From: an uncultured Bacteroidia bacterium
GTDB taxonomy: Bacteria > Bacteroidota > Bacteroidia > Bacteroidales > Prolixibacteraceae
Length of the DNA stretch: 33,654 nt
Reading direction: 5' to 3'
Assembly: GCA_903923905.1 (NCBI GenBank)
Contig: CAIXZH010000070.1
Span: 1 to 33,654, forward strand
Shown one piece after another: positions 9,901 to 17,214 of the stretch (positions within the stretch are counted from its first letter, which is position 1; each line of letters starts with the position of its first letter). Below the pieces are notes generated by a model. It did not search any database, was not told where the DNA came from, and was given only the letters and a program-made list of their open reading frames with translations. A program made the translations under genes and the position numbers.

Positions 9901-10569
9901 GCCTGGCAGGAGATGGCCCGTCAGGTTGCCCATGAAATTAATAATCCGCTTACTCCAATGAAATTAAGCATTCAATACCTTCAACGTATCAAAGAACAAA
10001 ATAGTGAGAACTTTGATGAATACTTTCGCCGTGTAAGCAGTACCCTGGTAGAGCAGATCGACGCACTTTCATTAATTGCCTCTTCTTTTTCCGATTTTGC
10101 CAAGATGCCGACAATTAATGACGAACTAATTGATTTAAATGAGAAATTACGGGAAGTAATTCTCCTGTTCGAAAACATGAGCAATGTGGAGGTTTCAATC
10201 AATGTTTTGTCAGATGGACTTATTCGGGTAATGGCGGATAAAGATCAATTAGGCAGGGCAATTATAAACCTGGTTAAGAACGGGATACAGGCTATTCCCC
10301 GAGACAGGAAAGGGACAATAATGGTTGAATTGTTTAAAGATGATGTCTGGGCATATATTTCGATAACTGATAATGGAGTTGGGATTCCCCTTGATTTGCA
10401 GGATAAATTATTTGAGCCAAGCTTTACTACAAAATCGAGTGGGATGGGTCTGGGACTTGCCATTGCTAAGAAAATTGTTGAGAATTTTAAAGGGGAGATT
10501 TGGTTTCAGTCTAAGCGTGATGTTCAAACTACCTTTTTTATAAAACTCCCCTTAGCGAATCCAATTTAG
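6916..10569 (+). CDS. Very large multi-pass NtrY-like sensor histidine kinase (orphan)
   Basis: The protein has 1217 residues. Hydrophobic segments suggest one TM near 9-31, an extracytoplasmic part to about 208, eight TMs between about 209 and 461, a second extracytoplasmic domain to about 705, two TMs (about 705-725 and 743-763), a Cache-like sensor domain about 764-911 (ADINLYDLNGSLLATSR, FSAYAPIYNQNNRLIGYL), and a last TM about 915-937. Then come HAMP, the HisKA box (QVAHEINNPLTPMKLSI, phospho-acceptor His1006) and an HATPase with N box (AIINLVKNGIQAI), ITDNGVGIP and SSGMGLGLAIAKK. The H box resembles NtrY. All catalytic motifs are intact. It overlaps the rlmH stop by one base; ATG at 6922 is an alternative start. 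No response regulator lies next to it. The signal sensed is unknown. Confidence 0.9.
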   Translation: MIMKQIGKRNIYLFIAIPILLVLLICELFLFKGNSHDKEVARVYRVFENKERRIHQLIDSVSFHLSNNPNVLSDWSLLHFFQNHEDGLEIAVFSEGGLMFWTSSSISFPATETSFKKSKGLIHLPTGWYYQIVQRAGIYTINGFILIKREFPYHNRYVKSSFDHDFKLPDGSLVQMTPQNDALNIAKPDGTPLFSIVYNKNTLQSASNSNLTVLLFFALILIFLAQLGIWLKHNITLTPGVKLIISFGFCGLIYLIVCRLRLPSFLFKTRLFSPDFFAYSNWLSSLGEYILLSILMFQCSYSFFMVSNVQKKQKKRLFRIILSFFFAAFFFSFTVVLLKILLLNSNISLEFFSNLKFSVINVYAFIGISLQVFGFIIIIWRLRKDFYRELGGLKFVLGLLFTGLISSLVFYHEIDWVPVVFYSLLVGIIAKFEIDKIREFKFTSLLIISIAGASYVNLYAQELIQGKKNKILELWAVKLSSERDSGAEIFLSELDNKLRKDSIIQSHLVPPYKSLESYFQNTYFTGFWRNYNLQITVCSANDSVYITDEKRHYPCVDFFNNLRDTKGFLVTGSNFYFMDRVNGRISYLGQLDFVNSLNIPVKIFIELNSKVIPEGKGYPELLLDEHSSRESQEGDFSYAKYFDGVLVDRGGDYQYGLKLPSDVPMNEEYTHFSKNGFLHCAYNRDGNNYVIASYPEIHIYDKISTFPYLFLLFFLLGSVFLVFSEKNLYIRGRRLDFREKIQLTLILSLLGILIIIGLGLMFYNSNKLLNSVKDNLNDKLTSVTTELSIRIGQENQLNVQMLDFLNEQLIVLSDIIRADINLYDLNGSLLATSRSEIFDRGLMSRRIDPEAFKAISVEQKSMYLHDENLGEMNFFSAYAPIYNQNNRLIGYLNLPYFTGHDDFEKQVSDFIVAFSNLYILLIIISLVVALLISHKLTAPLLQIENYLKGIQLGKTNAKIEYSGEDEIGRLANEYNKKVDELAESAELLARSERESAWQEMARQVAHEINNPLTPMKLSIQYLQRIKEQNSENFDEYFRRVSSTLVEQIDALSLIASSFSDFAKMPTINDELIDLNEKLREVILLFENMSNVEVSINVLSDGLIRVMADKDQLGRAIINLVKNGIQAIPRDRKGTIMVELFKDDVWAYISITDNGVGIPLDLQDKLFEPSFTTKSSGMGLGLAIAKKIVENFKGEIWFQSKRDVQTTFFIKLPLANPI

Positions 10570-10685
10570 TCCCTATAATATATTGAATGAATTTTTCTTA
10601 ATGCGAAAGGGTTTATAATTTGCTGCTGGTTATTAGCAACTGGCTGCTCGCTTGATTTCCTTTGCAAATTTGATTTTTAACAGTT

Positions 10686-12866
10686 CTAATTTCCCATCTC
10701 AGCAAGGAATTTGATTCTGACCATTCTGATCTCGTCGGTTTCGTAGTCGTCCCCAAATTCAGTCATGGCCTCCTCCATAGAGTCAGATTCAGCGTCTTCC
10801 CTGAAATATCTGTAAATATCTTCAACCTGGTCCTCATCCATGACACTCTCAATATAATAATCAATATTGATCTTTGTCCCTGAATTGATAATGGCCTCAA
10901 GCTCATTAAGTAATTCATCAAAGCTCATCCCTTTGGATTCGGCAATTTCATTGAGAGCCAATTTTCGATCAATGTTCTGAATTATATAGACTTTGTTTTT
11001 AGATTTGTTGGCAACAGAGCGAACCACCATATCCTGAGCCCGTTCGATTCCTTTTTCTTCGACATATTGTTTGATCACCTCAACAAATGGTTTCCCGTAG
11101 CGCTGGGCTTTACCTTGGCCAACTCCGATTATACCCTGGAGTTCGTCAATGGATGTAGGATATTGGATTGACATATCCGAAAGAGATGGGTCTTGAAATA
11201 TGACAAATGGAGGAAGTTTTTGCTTTGTAGCAATCTTTTTGCGTAGATCTTTAAGGATTGCAAATAGTTCCGGATCGCCTGCGGCATTTCCACCTTGGGG
11301 TATATCATCGTTCTCTTCCTCTGATTCGTAGTCATGATTCTTAACAATCATAAAGGAGGCAGGATGGGCCAAAAATGTTTTTCCTGCATCGGTGAGTTTT
11401 AAAACCCCATAGTTTTCGATGTCTTTATGAAGAAAGCCTGCAATGATACTTTGCCTGAAGACTGCATTCCAGATCTTATCGTCATATTCATCTCCTTCCC
11501 CAAAGATATCTAACGTATTGTGCGAAAATGATTTCACAGTAGCATTCTCAATGCCCATGAGAATACTAACCAAATGTTCCCCTTTGCATTGTTCTTTGAC
11601 TTCTACTACGGCTTTTAATGCTTTAATTACAAGCTCCATCCCTTCCATGTGCTCCTTTGGATTCAAACAATTATCGCAAAAACCGCAATTTTCTGTTTCG
11701 TATTTTTCTCCGAAATAATGTAGCAGTATGGTACGACGGCAAAGCGATGATTCTGCAAAAGCCACGGTATCCAGTAGTAGCTGTTGCCCGATTTCCTGCT
11801 CTGCGACAGGTTTCCCCTGCATAAACTTTTCGAGTTTCTGTATATCCTTATAGCTGTAAAACGTGATGCATTTTCCTTCCCCACCGTCCCGGCCGGCCCG
11901 TCCAGTTTCCTGATAGTAACCTTCAAGAGACTTCGGGATATCATAATGAATAACGAAGCGGACATCCGGCTTATCGATTCCCATTCCAAATGCAATGGTA
12001 GCGACGATCACATCCGATTCCTCCATTAGGAATTTATCCTGATTAGCAGAACGGGTTGTAGAATCCATCCCTGCATGGTAAGCCAGAGCTTTTATCCCAT
12101 TGACCTGTAGTAATTCGGCAATCTCCTCAACTTTCTTACGACTAAGGCAATAAATAATCCCCGATTTCCCGGGATTACCTTTAATCATTCTGATTATTTG
12201 GTCTTTAGCCTTGTTCTTGGGGCGAATCTCATAATAAAGATTTGGCCTGTTAAAAGAAGACTTAAAGACCTGAGCATTCTGCATCCCCAGGTTTTTCTGG
12301 ATATCATGTTGCACCTTGGGTGTTGCAGTGGCAGTCAACGCCATAATAGGTGCTTGTCCAATTTCATTGACAATAGGCCGAATTCTTCTGTACTCAGGAC
12401 GAAAATCATGACCCCATTCGGAGATGCAATGAGCTTCATCAATAGCATAAAAAGAAATTTTAATTCCCTTCAGGAAATCGATGTTTTCAAGTTTTGTCAG
12501 AGATTCGGGTGCCACATAAAGAAGTTTGGTGTGACCTCTCGAAATATCCTCCTTGACTTTCTGAATTGCGGTTTTTGTAAGAGAGGAATTCAGAAAATGT
12601 GCAACTCCGTCTTCAGTACTGAAACTTCTGATAGCGTCAACCTGGTTCTTCATCAGTGCAATGAGCGGAGAAATTACAATGGCGGTGCCCTCCTGCATTA
12701 GTGCCGGCAACTGATAACAAAGTGACTTTCCTCCACCCGTCGGCATCAGGACAAAAGTGTCATTTCTATCTAGTATGCTGTTAATTACCTCTTCCTGTTG
12801 TCCTTTAAACCGATCAAAGCCAAAGTACTTTTGAAGCTGGTCATTAAGTGTTTTTCTATCCCTCAT
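10686..12866 (-). CDS. recQ: ATP-dependent DNA helicase RecQ
   Basis: This 726-residue protein has the superfamily 2 helicase core: Walker A MPTGGGKSLCYQLPAL (Lys47), DEAH at 143-146 (YAIDEAHCISEWGHDFRPEY), ALTATATPKV, and motif VI QETGRAGRDG. The RecQ-C-terminal zinc site follows with Cys376, Cys394, Cys397 and Cys400, then a winged helix and an HRDC domain (ELFAILKDLRKKIA to about residue 605). An acidic tail of about 120 residues follows, common in Bacteroidota RecQ and longer than in E. coli. It unwinds DNA 3' to 5' in recombination and fork repair. It converges with the kinase gene across about 115 bp and diverges from tatC. Confidence 0.95.
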   Translation of the reverse strand: MRDRKTLNDQLQKYFGFDRFKGQQEEVINSILDRNDTFVLMPTGGGKSLCYQLPALMQEGTAIVISPLIALMKNQVDAIRSFSTEDGVAHFLNSSLTKTAIQKVKEDISRGHTKLLYVAPESLTKLENIDFLKGIKISFYAIDEAHCISEWGHDFRPEYRRIRPIVNEIGQAPIMALTATATPKVQHDIQKNLGMQNAQVFKSSFNRPNLYYEIRPKNKAKDQIIRMIKGNPGKSGIIYCLSRKKVEEIAELLQVNGIKALAYHAGMDSTTRSANQDKFLMEESDVIVATIAFGMGIDKPDVRFVIHYDIPKSLEGYYQETGRAGRDGGEGKCITFYSYKDIQKLEKFMQGKPVAEQEIGQQLLLDTVAFAESSLCRRTILLHYFGEKYETENCGFCDNCLNPKEHMEGMELVIKALKAVVEVKEQCKGEHLVSILMGIENATVKSFSHNTLDIFGEGDEYDDKIWNAVFRQSIIAGFLHKDIENYGVLKLTDAGKTFLAHPASFMIVKNHDYESEEENDDIPQGGNAAGDPELFAILKDLRKKIATKQKLPPFVIFQDPSLSDMSIQYPTSIDELQGIIGVGQGKAQRYGKPFVEVIKQYVEEKGIERAQDMVVRSVANKSKNKVYIIQNIDRKLALNEIAESKGMSFDELLNELEAIINSGTKINIDYYIESVMDEDQVEDIYRYFREDAESDSMEEAMTEFGDDYETDEIRMVRIKFLAEMGN

Positions 12867-13023
12867 AATGGTAAGTCAAAATATCTCGCAATCAATTTGA
12901 TTTTCTTCCACTAAGTTATCAATTTTATTGTCTGGAACAAGAACTACAAACAAAATCGTATAAAATTTAACATTGGACAGATTTAGAACAGATTTTGCTT
13001 TATTTAAATGGGTCAAAGAATCG

Positions 13024-13031
13024 TATATTTG
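13024..13031 (+). promoter_or_regulatory. Putative -7 promoter element TATATTTG upstream of tatC
   Basis: The bases TATATTTG match TAnnTTTG about 63 bp before the tatC start, in the 226-bp gap between the divergent recQ and tatC genes. The nearest TTTG (12994-12997) is 26 bp away, longer than the usual spacer, so only the -7 box is supported. Confidence 0.4.
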
Positions 13032-13093
13032 CCGCTGAATTCGTAATTCAATTCTGATATACCAAAACTTTTAAATAAAGGTCAATATCTATA

Positions 13094-13951
13094 ATGGGAA
13101 TACTTGCAGTGAAAGGGGGGAAAGTGAAAAAGCCGGTGAAATCCAACGAAGAGATGTCTTTCCTGGAGCATTTGGAAGAGTTGCGGTGGCATCTTGTTCG
13201 TATTTCTGCAGCAGTGGTAATTAGTGCTATAGTCATATTTGTCAACGTTAAATTCATAATGGATCAGATTCTTTTTGCACCAAAATATCCCTCGTTTATT
13301 ACGAACAGGGTATTTGCATGGATCGCATTGAAGTTTAATTCTCCGGATATGGCTATTAATACAAAACCTTTCAGCATAATTAATTACGATATGGCAGGCC
13401 AGTTCTCCACTAATATAAACATCGCTATGATTGGAGGGATTATCATTTCAATTCCTTATATCTTCTGGGAATTCTGGCAGTTTATTAAGCCGGCTCTTTA
13501 CGAAAAAGAGCGAAAACATGCTACGGGAGCTGTTTTTTACAGTACGATGTTATTTCTGTTGGGGGTTCTTTTTGGATATTATATTATCGTACCGCTGTCT
13601 ACTCATTTCTTTGGTTCATACAGGGTCAGTGAAGAAGTAGTGAATCAGATCAATCTTAACTCTTATATAAGCTCAGTAACTACCATAATTTTGGGAAGCG
13701 GTGTCGTATTTGAGTTGCCAATAGTGATTTATTTTCTTGCCAAAGTGGGTTTGGTCAGCTCTGGTTTTTTAATCAAGTACCGAAAGCATGCATATATTGT
13801 TCTGCTTTTGTTGGCTGCCATCATCACACCTCCTGATGTCTTTAGTATGCTAATGGTATCAGGTCCTTTAATTGTACTTTATGAATTGGGAGTTGTTCTT
13901 GCCAAACGGATTGAGAAAAACCGAACAGATAAGGAGCTTCTTGAAGCTTAA
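13094..13951 (+). CDS. tatC: Twin-arginine translocase subunit TatC
   Basis: This 285-residue protein is the Tat receptor and core subunit in the inner membrane; it recognises twin-arginine signal peptides and moves folded proteins. Visible marks are the cytoplasmic N-terminal MSFLEHLEELRWHL, the loop FWQFIKPALYEKERK after the second membrane segment, VVFELPIVIYFLAKVG in the fourth, and RKHAYIVLLLLAAIITPPD with the following segments, for six TMs in all. The lysine-rich lead of 20 residues before MSFLEHLEELR is often seen in Bacteroidota TatC, so I keep the first ATG; ATG at 13154 is the alternative. No tatA/E gene is nearby. The ABC ATPase gene starts 22 bp downstream. Confidence 0.95.
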   Translation: MGILAVKGGKVKKPVKSNEEMSFLEHLEELRWHLVRISAAVVISAIVIFVNVKFIMDQILFAPKYPSFITNRVFAWIALKFNSPDMAINTKPFSIINYDMAGQFSTNINIAMIGGIIISIPYIFWEFWQFIKPALYEKERKHATGAVFYSTMLFLLGVLFGYYIIVPLSTHFFGSYRVSEEVVNQINLNSYISSVTTIILGSGVVFELPIVIYFLAKVGLVSSGFLIKYRKHAYIVLLLLAAIITPPDVFSMLMVSGPLIVLYELGVVLAKRIEKNRTDKELLEA

Positions 13952-13973
13952 TAAATTTTAATTTTAAGGATAA

Positions 13974-14744
13974 ATGAAGTTAAGAGCTGAAAATTTAGTT
14001 AAAAACTATAGGAGCAGGACGGTGGTAAAAGGGGTGTCGCTCGAATTAAACCAGGGAGAAATCGTAGGTCTTTTAGGTCCCAATGGTGCGGGCAAAACAA
14101 CTTCATTTTATATGATTGTCGGCTTAATAAAGGCAAATGGAGGTCAGATATTTCTCGACGACCTGGAAATCACCTCTTTCCCGGTATACAAAAGAGCCCA
14201 ATTGGGTATCGGATATCTTGCTCAGGAAGCTTCTGTTTTCAGGCAAATGAGTGTGGAAGATAATATCCGTTCAATCCTGGAGATGACCAAATTCACCAAG
14301 GAATATCAACGGGAGAAACTTGAATCGTTACTTGATGAATTTGGTCTTCAGCGGGTTCGCAAAAGTAAGGGGATCCAGTTGTCTGGCGGTGAACGACGGC
14401 GAACTGAGATTGCCCGTTGTCTGGCTATTAATCCGGCGTTTATTCTGCTCGATGAACCATTTGCAGGTGTTGACCCGATTGCAGTGGAAGATATTCAGCA
14501 GATTGTTTTTCGCCTAAAGGATAAAAATATCGGGATTCTTATTACAGATCACAATGTGCACGAAACTCTTTCCATTACTGATCGCTCATATCTACTCTAT
14601 GACGGGCGCATTCTGAATAGCGGATCAGCCGAAGAACTTGCTGATGATGAAGAAGTAAGACGACTATACCTCGGTCAGAATTTCGAATTGCGCAGACCTG
14701 TGGCAATGAAACAGGAGGCTAAAGAGGAGAGTGCCCCGGAATAA
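13974..14744 (+). CDS. lptB: LptB-like lipopolysaccharide export ABC transporter ATP-binding protein
   Basis: This 256-residue stand-alone ABC ATPase has Walker [11 protein letters not shown]-loop [14 protein letters not shown], signature LSGGERRR, Walker [17 protein letters not shown], and switch TDHNVHETL. The combination QEASVFR with [13 protein letters not shown] and the GVDPIAV D-loop marks the LptB subgroup, which powers LptFG to extract LPS from the inner membrane. The last 15 or so residues are charged and lie beyond the usual LptB end (about 240). lptA, lptC, lptF and lptG are not in the window, as is normal in this phylum. It lies 22 bp after tatC and probably shares its transcript. 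Confidence 0.92.
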   Translation: MKLRAENLVKNYRSRTVVKGVSLELNQGEIVGLLGPNGAGKTTSFYMIVGLIKANGGQIFLDDLEITSFPVYKRAQLGIGYLAQEASVFRQMSVEDNIRSILEMTKFTKEYQREKLESLLDEFGLQRVRKSKGIQLSGGERRRTEIARCLAINPAFILLDEPFAGVDPIAVEDIQQIVFRLKDKNIGILITDHNVHETLSITDRSYLLYDGRILNSGSAEELADDEEVRRLYLGQNFELRRPVAMKQEAKEESAPE

Positions 14745-14763
14745 TTACTGATTAATTTCTCAG

Positions 14764-14796
14764 TTGGTTTTCCAAATAAAAAAAATACTATATTTG
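14764..14796 (+). promoter_or_regulatory. Promoter for tRNA-Leu (TTG, 22-nt spacer, TATATTTG)
   Basis: TTG at 14764-14766 and TATATTTG at 14789-14796 fit the Bacteroidota -33/-7 pattern. The -7 box ends 14 bases before the tRNA 5' end, so the tRNA would be transcribed almost without a leader, which supports the call. Confidence 0.6.
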
Positions 14797-14810
14797 CAGC
14801 TCGAAAAAAT

Positions 14811-14892
14811 GCGGACGTGGCGTAATTGGTAGCCGCGCCAGACTTAGGATCTGGTGCCGAGAGGCGTGGGGGTTCGAGTCCCTTCGTCCGCA
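14811..14892 (+). tRNA. tRNA-Leu (anticodon UAG)
   Basis: This 82-nt tRNA folds into a full cloverleaf. The acceptor stem GCGGACG pairs with CGTCCGC, the D-arm contains AATTGGTAG, and the anticodon stem CCAGA/TCTGG encloses loop CTTAGGA with anticodon TAG. A long variable arm (TGCCGAGAGGCGT) is typical of leucine tRNAs, followed by TTCGAGT in the T-loop and discriminator A. CCA is not encoded (CAC follows the acceptor). It reads the CUA codon. Confidence 0.96.
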
Positions 14893-14904
14893 CAGATTAC
14901 CATT

Positions 14905-14945
14905 AAACCGCCTTTTTCCCTTAATGGAAATAAGGCGGTTTTTTT
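14905..14945 (+). terminator. Rho-independent terminator after tRNA-Leu
   Basis: AAACCGCCTT (14905-14914) pairs with AAGGCGGTTT (14932-14941) in a perfect 10-bp stem, followed by further T residues to 14945. The loop holds a small inner stem TTTCC/GGAAA. Confidence 0.85.
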
Positions 14946-14997
14946 GATGGCAGTTTTGGAGAAGCCTTTCACTCTACATTAGGTATTTAGCATCATA

Positions 14998-15003
14998 AAG
15001 GAG
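14998..15003 (+). promoter_or_regulatory. Shine-Dalgarno-like AAGGAG before trigger factor
   Basis: AAGGAG lies six bases before the ATG at 15010. Strong Shine-Dalgarno sequences are uncommon in Bacteroidota, where most starts in this window show only A/T-rich leaders. It fixes the start of this gene. Confidence 0.6.
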
Positions 15004-15009
15004 AAAATT

Positions 15010-16365
15010 ATGAAAATTTCGAAGACAAGTATTGACGATTTGAATGTCGTTGTCCGAATTGCTATTGAAAAGCAAGACTACGAGGCAACAGTAAATGAAA
15101 CATTGAAAGATTACCGCAAAAAGGCCAATATGCCCGGATTCCGTAAAGGAATGGTTCCTGCAGGGCTGATTAAAAAAATGTATGGTAAATCGGCTCTCGC
15201 TGATGAAGTAAACAAACTACTCAGTCGTGAGCTTACAAAATATATTACAGACCAGAACCTTAATATCCTTGGCGAACCACTTCCTTCATTGACAGAACAG
15301 GCAGTCATTGATTTTGACAGTGATGCTGATTTTGAATTCGCCTTCGATCTTGGTCTTAGCCCTGAAATCATAGTTGATTTTGAAAAAATCGGCAAATTGC
15401 CCTATTATGAAATTGTTGTTGATGATCAGTTGATTGACAACCAGATACAGGGTTATACCAATCGTTTTGGCGAAAATATTTCTGCCGAAGTTGTTGGTGA
15501 TAAAGAAACTACTGTTGGTGATTTTGTACAGGTCGATTCAGATGGGAATGTTGTTGACGGAGGAATTTCATCCTCAAATGTTCAGATGTCTGTTCAATTG
15601 ATCAAGGAAGAAAGTATCCAAAACCTTTTTATCGGTGCCCGGATTGGTGATGTTCTTAAATTTAATCCAAAGACCGCTCTCCAGAATGATCATGAAGTTG
15701 CACACTTATTGAAAATTAAGGAGGACCAAATTGAGGCTGTCTCCGGCGACTTCAACTTTACCATTAATTCGATTAATACGTTCATCCCTGCTGAATTGGA
15801 TGAGTCAATGTTCAGAAAAGTATATGGTGATGAGACTGAAGTGAAAACTATTGAGGATTTTCGCCAAAAAATCCGCTCTGAGCTGGAATCTAATTTAGTA
15901 TACTCCGGGAATTACAGATTCTCCATCGAGGCCAAGGAAGTTTTTACCAATGCAATTTCAATGAAATTGCCCGAAGAATTTCTGAAGAGATGGCTTGTTG
16001 AAACCAATGAAAAGGTGACTGTAGAGCAAATTGAGGAAGAATTTGATCATTTCCGTAAAGATCTGGAATGGACTTTGATTAAGAGTCAATTAGTTAAGGA
16101 AAATGAAATCAGAATTGAAGAATCTGATATAACAGATATGGCCCGTGAAATGGCCAGAATGCAATTTCAACAATATGGTATGTCGAATGTGCCCGACGAA
16201 TACCTGGATAACTATGCCAAATCGATATTGCAAAATAAGGAACAAAAACAGAAGATGGCAGAGAAGAAAGTTGAAGACAAAGTACTTGAACTCATTAAAG
16301 AGAAAGCCGGAATTGATTTAAAGCAGGTTACGCAAAAGGAGTTTGACGATTTGTTCGAAAAATAA
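15010..16365 (+). CDS. tig: Trigger factor, ribosome-associated chaperone
   Basis: This 451-residue protein has the three trigger factor parts. The N-terminal ribosome-binding domain carries MPGFRKGMVP, with GFR at residues 43-45, the position of the E. coli signature that docks on ribosomal protein L23. A central domain (about 150-240) corresponds to the FKBP-like prolyl isomerase module but looks degenerate, as usual in this phylum. A long helical C-terminal domain (EDFRQKIRSELESNL, LPEEFLKRWLVETN, and a Lys/Glu-rich end) forms the chaperone cradle. It binds nascent chains leaving the ribosome. It precedes clpP and clpX, the classic tig-clpP-clpX order. ATG is preceded by AAGGAG. Confidence 0.96.
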   Translation: MKISKTSIDDLNVVVRIAIEKQDYEATVNETLKDYRKKANMPGFRKGMVPAGLIKKMYGKSALADEVNKLLSRELTKYITDQNLNILGEPLPSLTEQAVIDFDSDADFEFAFDLGLSPEIIVDFEKIGKLPYYEIVVDDQLIDNQIQGYTNRFGENISAEVVGDKETTVGDFVQVDSDGNVVDGGISSSNVQMSVQLIKEESIQNLFIGARIGDVLKFNPKTALQNDHEVAHLLKIKEDQIEAVSGDFNFTINSINTFIPAELDESMFRKVYGDETEVKTIEDFRQKIRSELESNLVYSGNYRFSIEAKEVFTNAISMKLPEEFLKRWLVETNEKVTVEQIEEEFDHFRKDLEWTLIKSQLVKENEIRIEESDITDMAREMARMQFQQYGMSNVPDEYLDNYAKSILQNKEQKQKMAEKKVEDKVLELIKEKAGIDLKQVTQKEFDDLFEK

Positions 16366-16396
16366 ACTCCAGCCCAAAGTAATCGCAGTATTTTTA

Positions 16397-16404
16397 TAAC
16401 TTTG
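16397..16404 (+). promoter_or_regulatory. Putative -7 promoter element TAACTTTG upstream of clpP
   Basis: TAACTTTG matches TAnnTTTG in the 124-bp gap between tig and clpP, about 85 bp before the clpP start. No TTG was found at the usual spacing. It could let clpPX be transcribed independently of tig. Confidence 0.35.
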
Positions 16405-16489
16405 TGGGACAATTTGTTTATTCCGGAATCTGAAGGGCAAGATAAACAATTTGTTTTGCAAAGTTTTTCATTTTAAAAAGTAAGATTAT

Positions 16490-17173
16490 ATGAATGGGAA
16501 AAGTGATGAATTCCGCAAATATGCGACGAAGCATTTAGGCATCAGCAGCCTGAATCTGTATAAATATGAGTCAATCTATGCAAATGCGTATATCTCCCCA
16601 ACAATCATAGAAGAACGTCAGTTAAACGTGGCACAAATGGATGTCTTTTCGCGGTTAATGATGGATCGGATTATTTTTTTGGGTATCGCTATTGATGATT
16701 ATGTAGCCAATATTATTCAGGCACAGCTTCTGTTCCTTGAATCATCGGATCCGGGGAAAGATATTCAAATCTATTTTAACTCCCCAGGGGGGTCTGTTCA
16801 TGCCGGTCTTGGTATCTATGACACGATGCAATATATCAATTGCGATGTTGCTACCATTTGCACCGGAATGGCCGCTTCAATGGCGGCGGTATTAATGACA
16901 GCAGGAACTACAGGCAAACGGTCTGCACTTCAACATTCACGGATTATGATCCACCAACCAATGGGTGGAGCTCAGGGTCAGGCATCTGATATTCAGATAG
17001 TTGCCAGAGAGATTGAAAAATTAAAAAAGGAGTTGTACCAGATTATTGCCTCACATTCCGGTCAAACTATTGAAAAAGTTGAACTAGACTCGGATCGTGA
17101 TTATTGGATGACTGCTCAGGAAGCAAAGGACTACGGAATGATTGATGATATTCTCATTCGAGTCAAGAAGTAA
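16490..17173 (+). CDS. clpP: ATP-dependent Clp protease proteolytic subunit ClpP
   Basis: This 227-residue serine peptidase of family S14 has the complete triad: Ser130 in [10 protein letters not shown], His155 in [10 protein letters not shown], and Asp204 in DSDRDYWM. Other family marks are [30 protein letters not shown], and MIDDILIR at the end. The N-terminal stretch of about 35 residues before RIIFLG-type sequence is longer than in E. coli and may include a propeptide. It forms the barrel-shaped protease core that works with ClpX, encoded directly downstream. Its TAA stop overlaps an ATG in the clpX frame. Confidence 0.97.
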   Translation: MNGKSDEFRKYATKHLGISSLNLYKYESIYANAYISPTIIEERQLNVAQMDVFSRLMMDRIIFLGIAIDDYVANIIQAQLLFLESSDPGKDIQIYFNSPGGSVHAGLGIYDTMQYINCDVATICTGMAASMAAVLMTAGTTGKRSALQHSRIMIHQPMGGAQGQASDIQIVAREIEKLKKELYQIIASHSGQTIEKVELDSDRDYWMTAQEAKDYGMIDDILIRVKK

Positions 17174-17214
17174 TGCCGGGGTTTTCCCGCGCATCAGTAA
17201 TTCTAAATTATAGC

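Noticed and set aside
10570-10685. Possible hairpin TTGCT/AGCAA between the kinase gene and recQ
   Set aside because: A 5-bp stem with a 10-nt loop and no following T-run on either strand does not support a terminator.
12198-12701. Long + strand open frame (167 codons) opposite recQ
   Set aside because: It lies fully antisense to a conserved helicase core and has no recognisable domain; it is a shadow of recQ codon bias.
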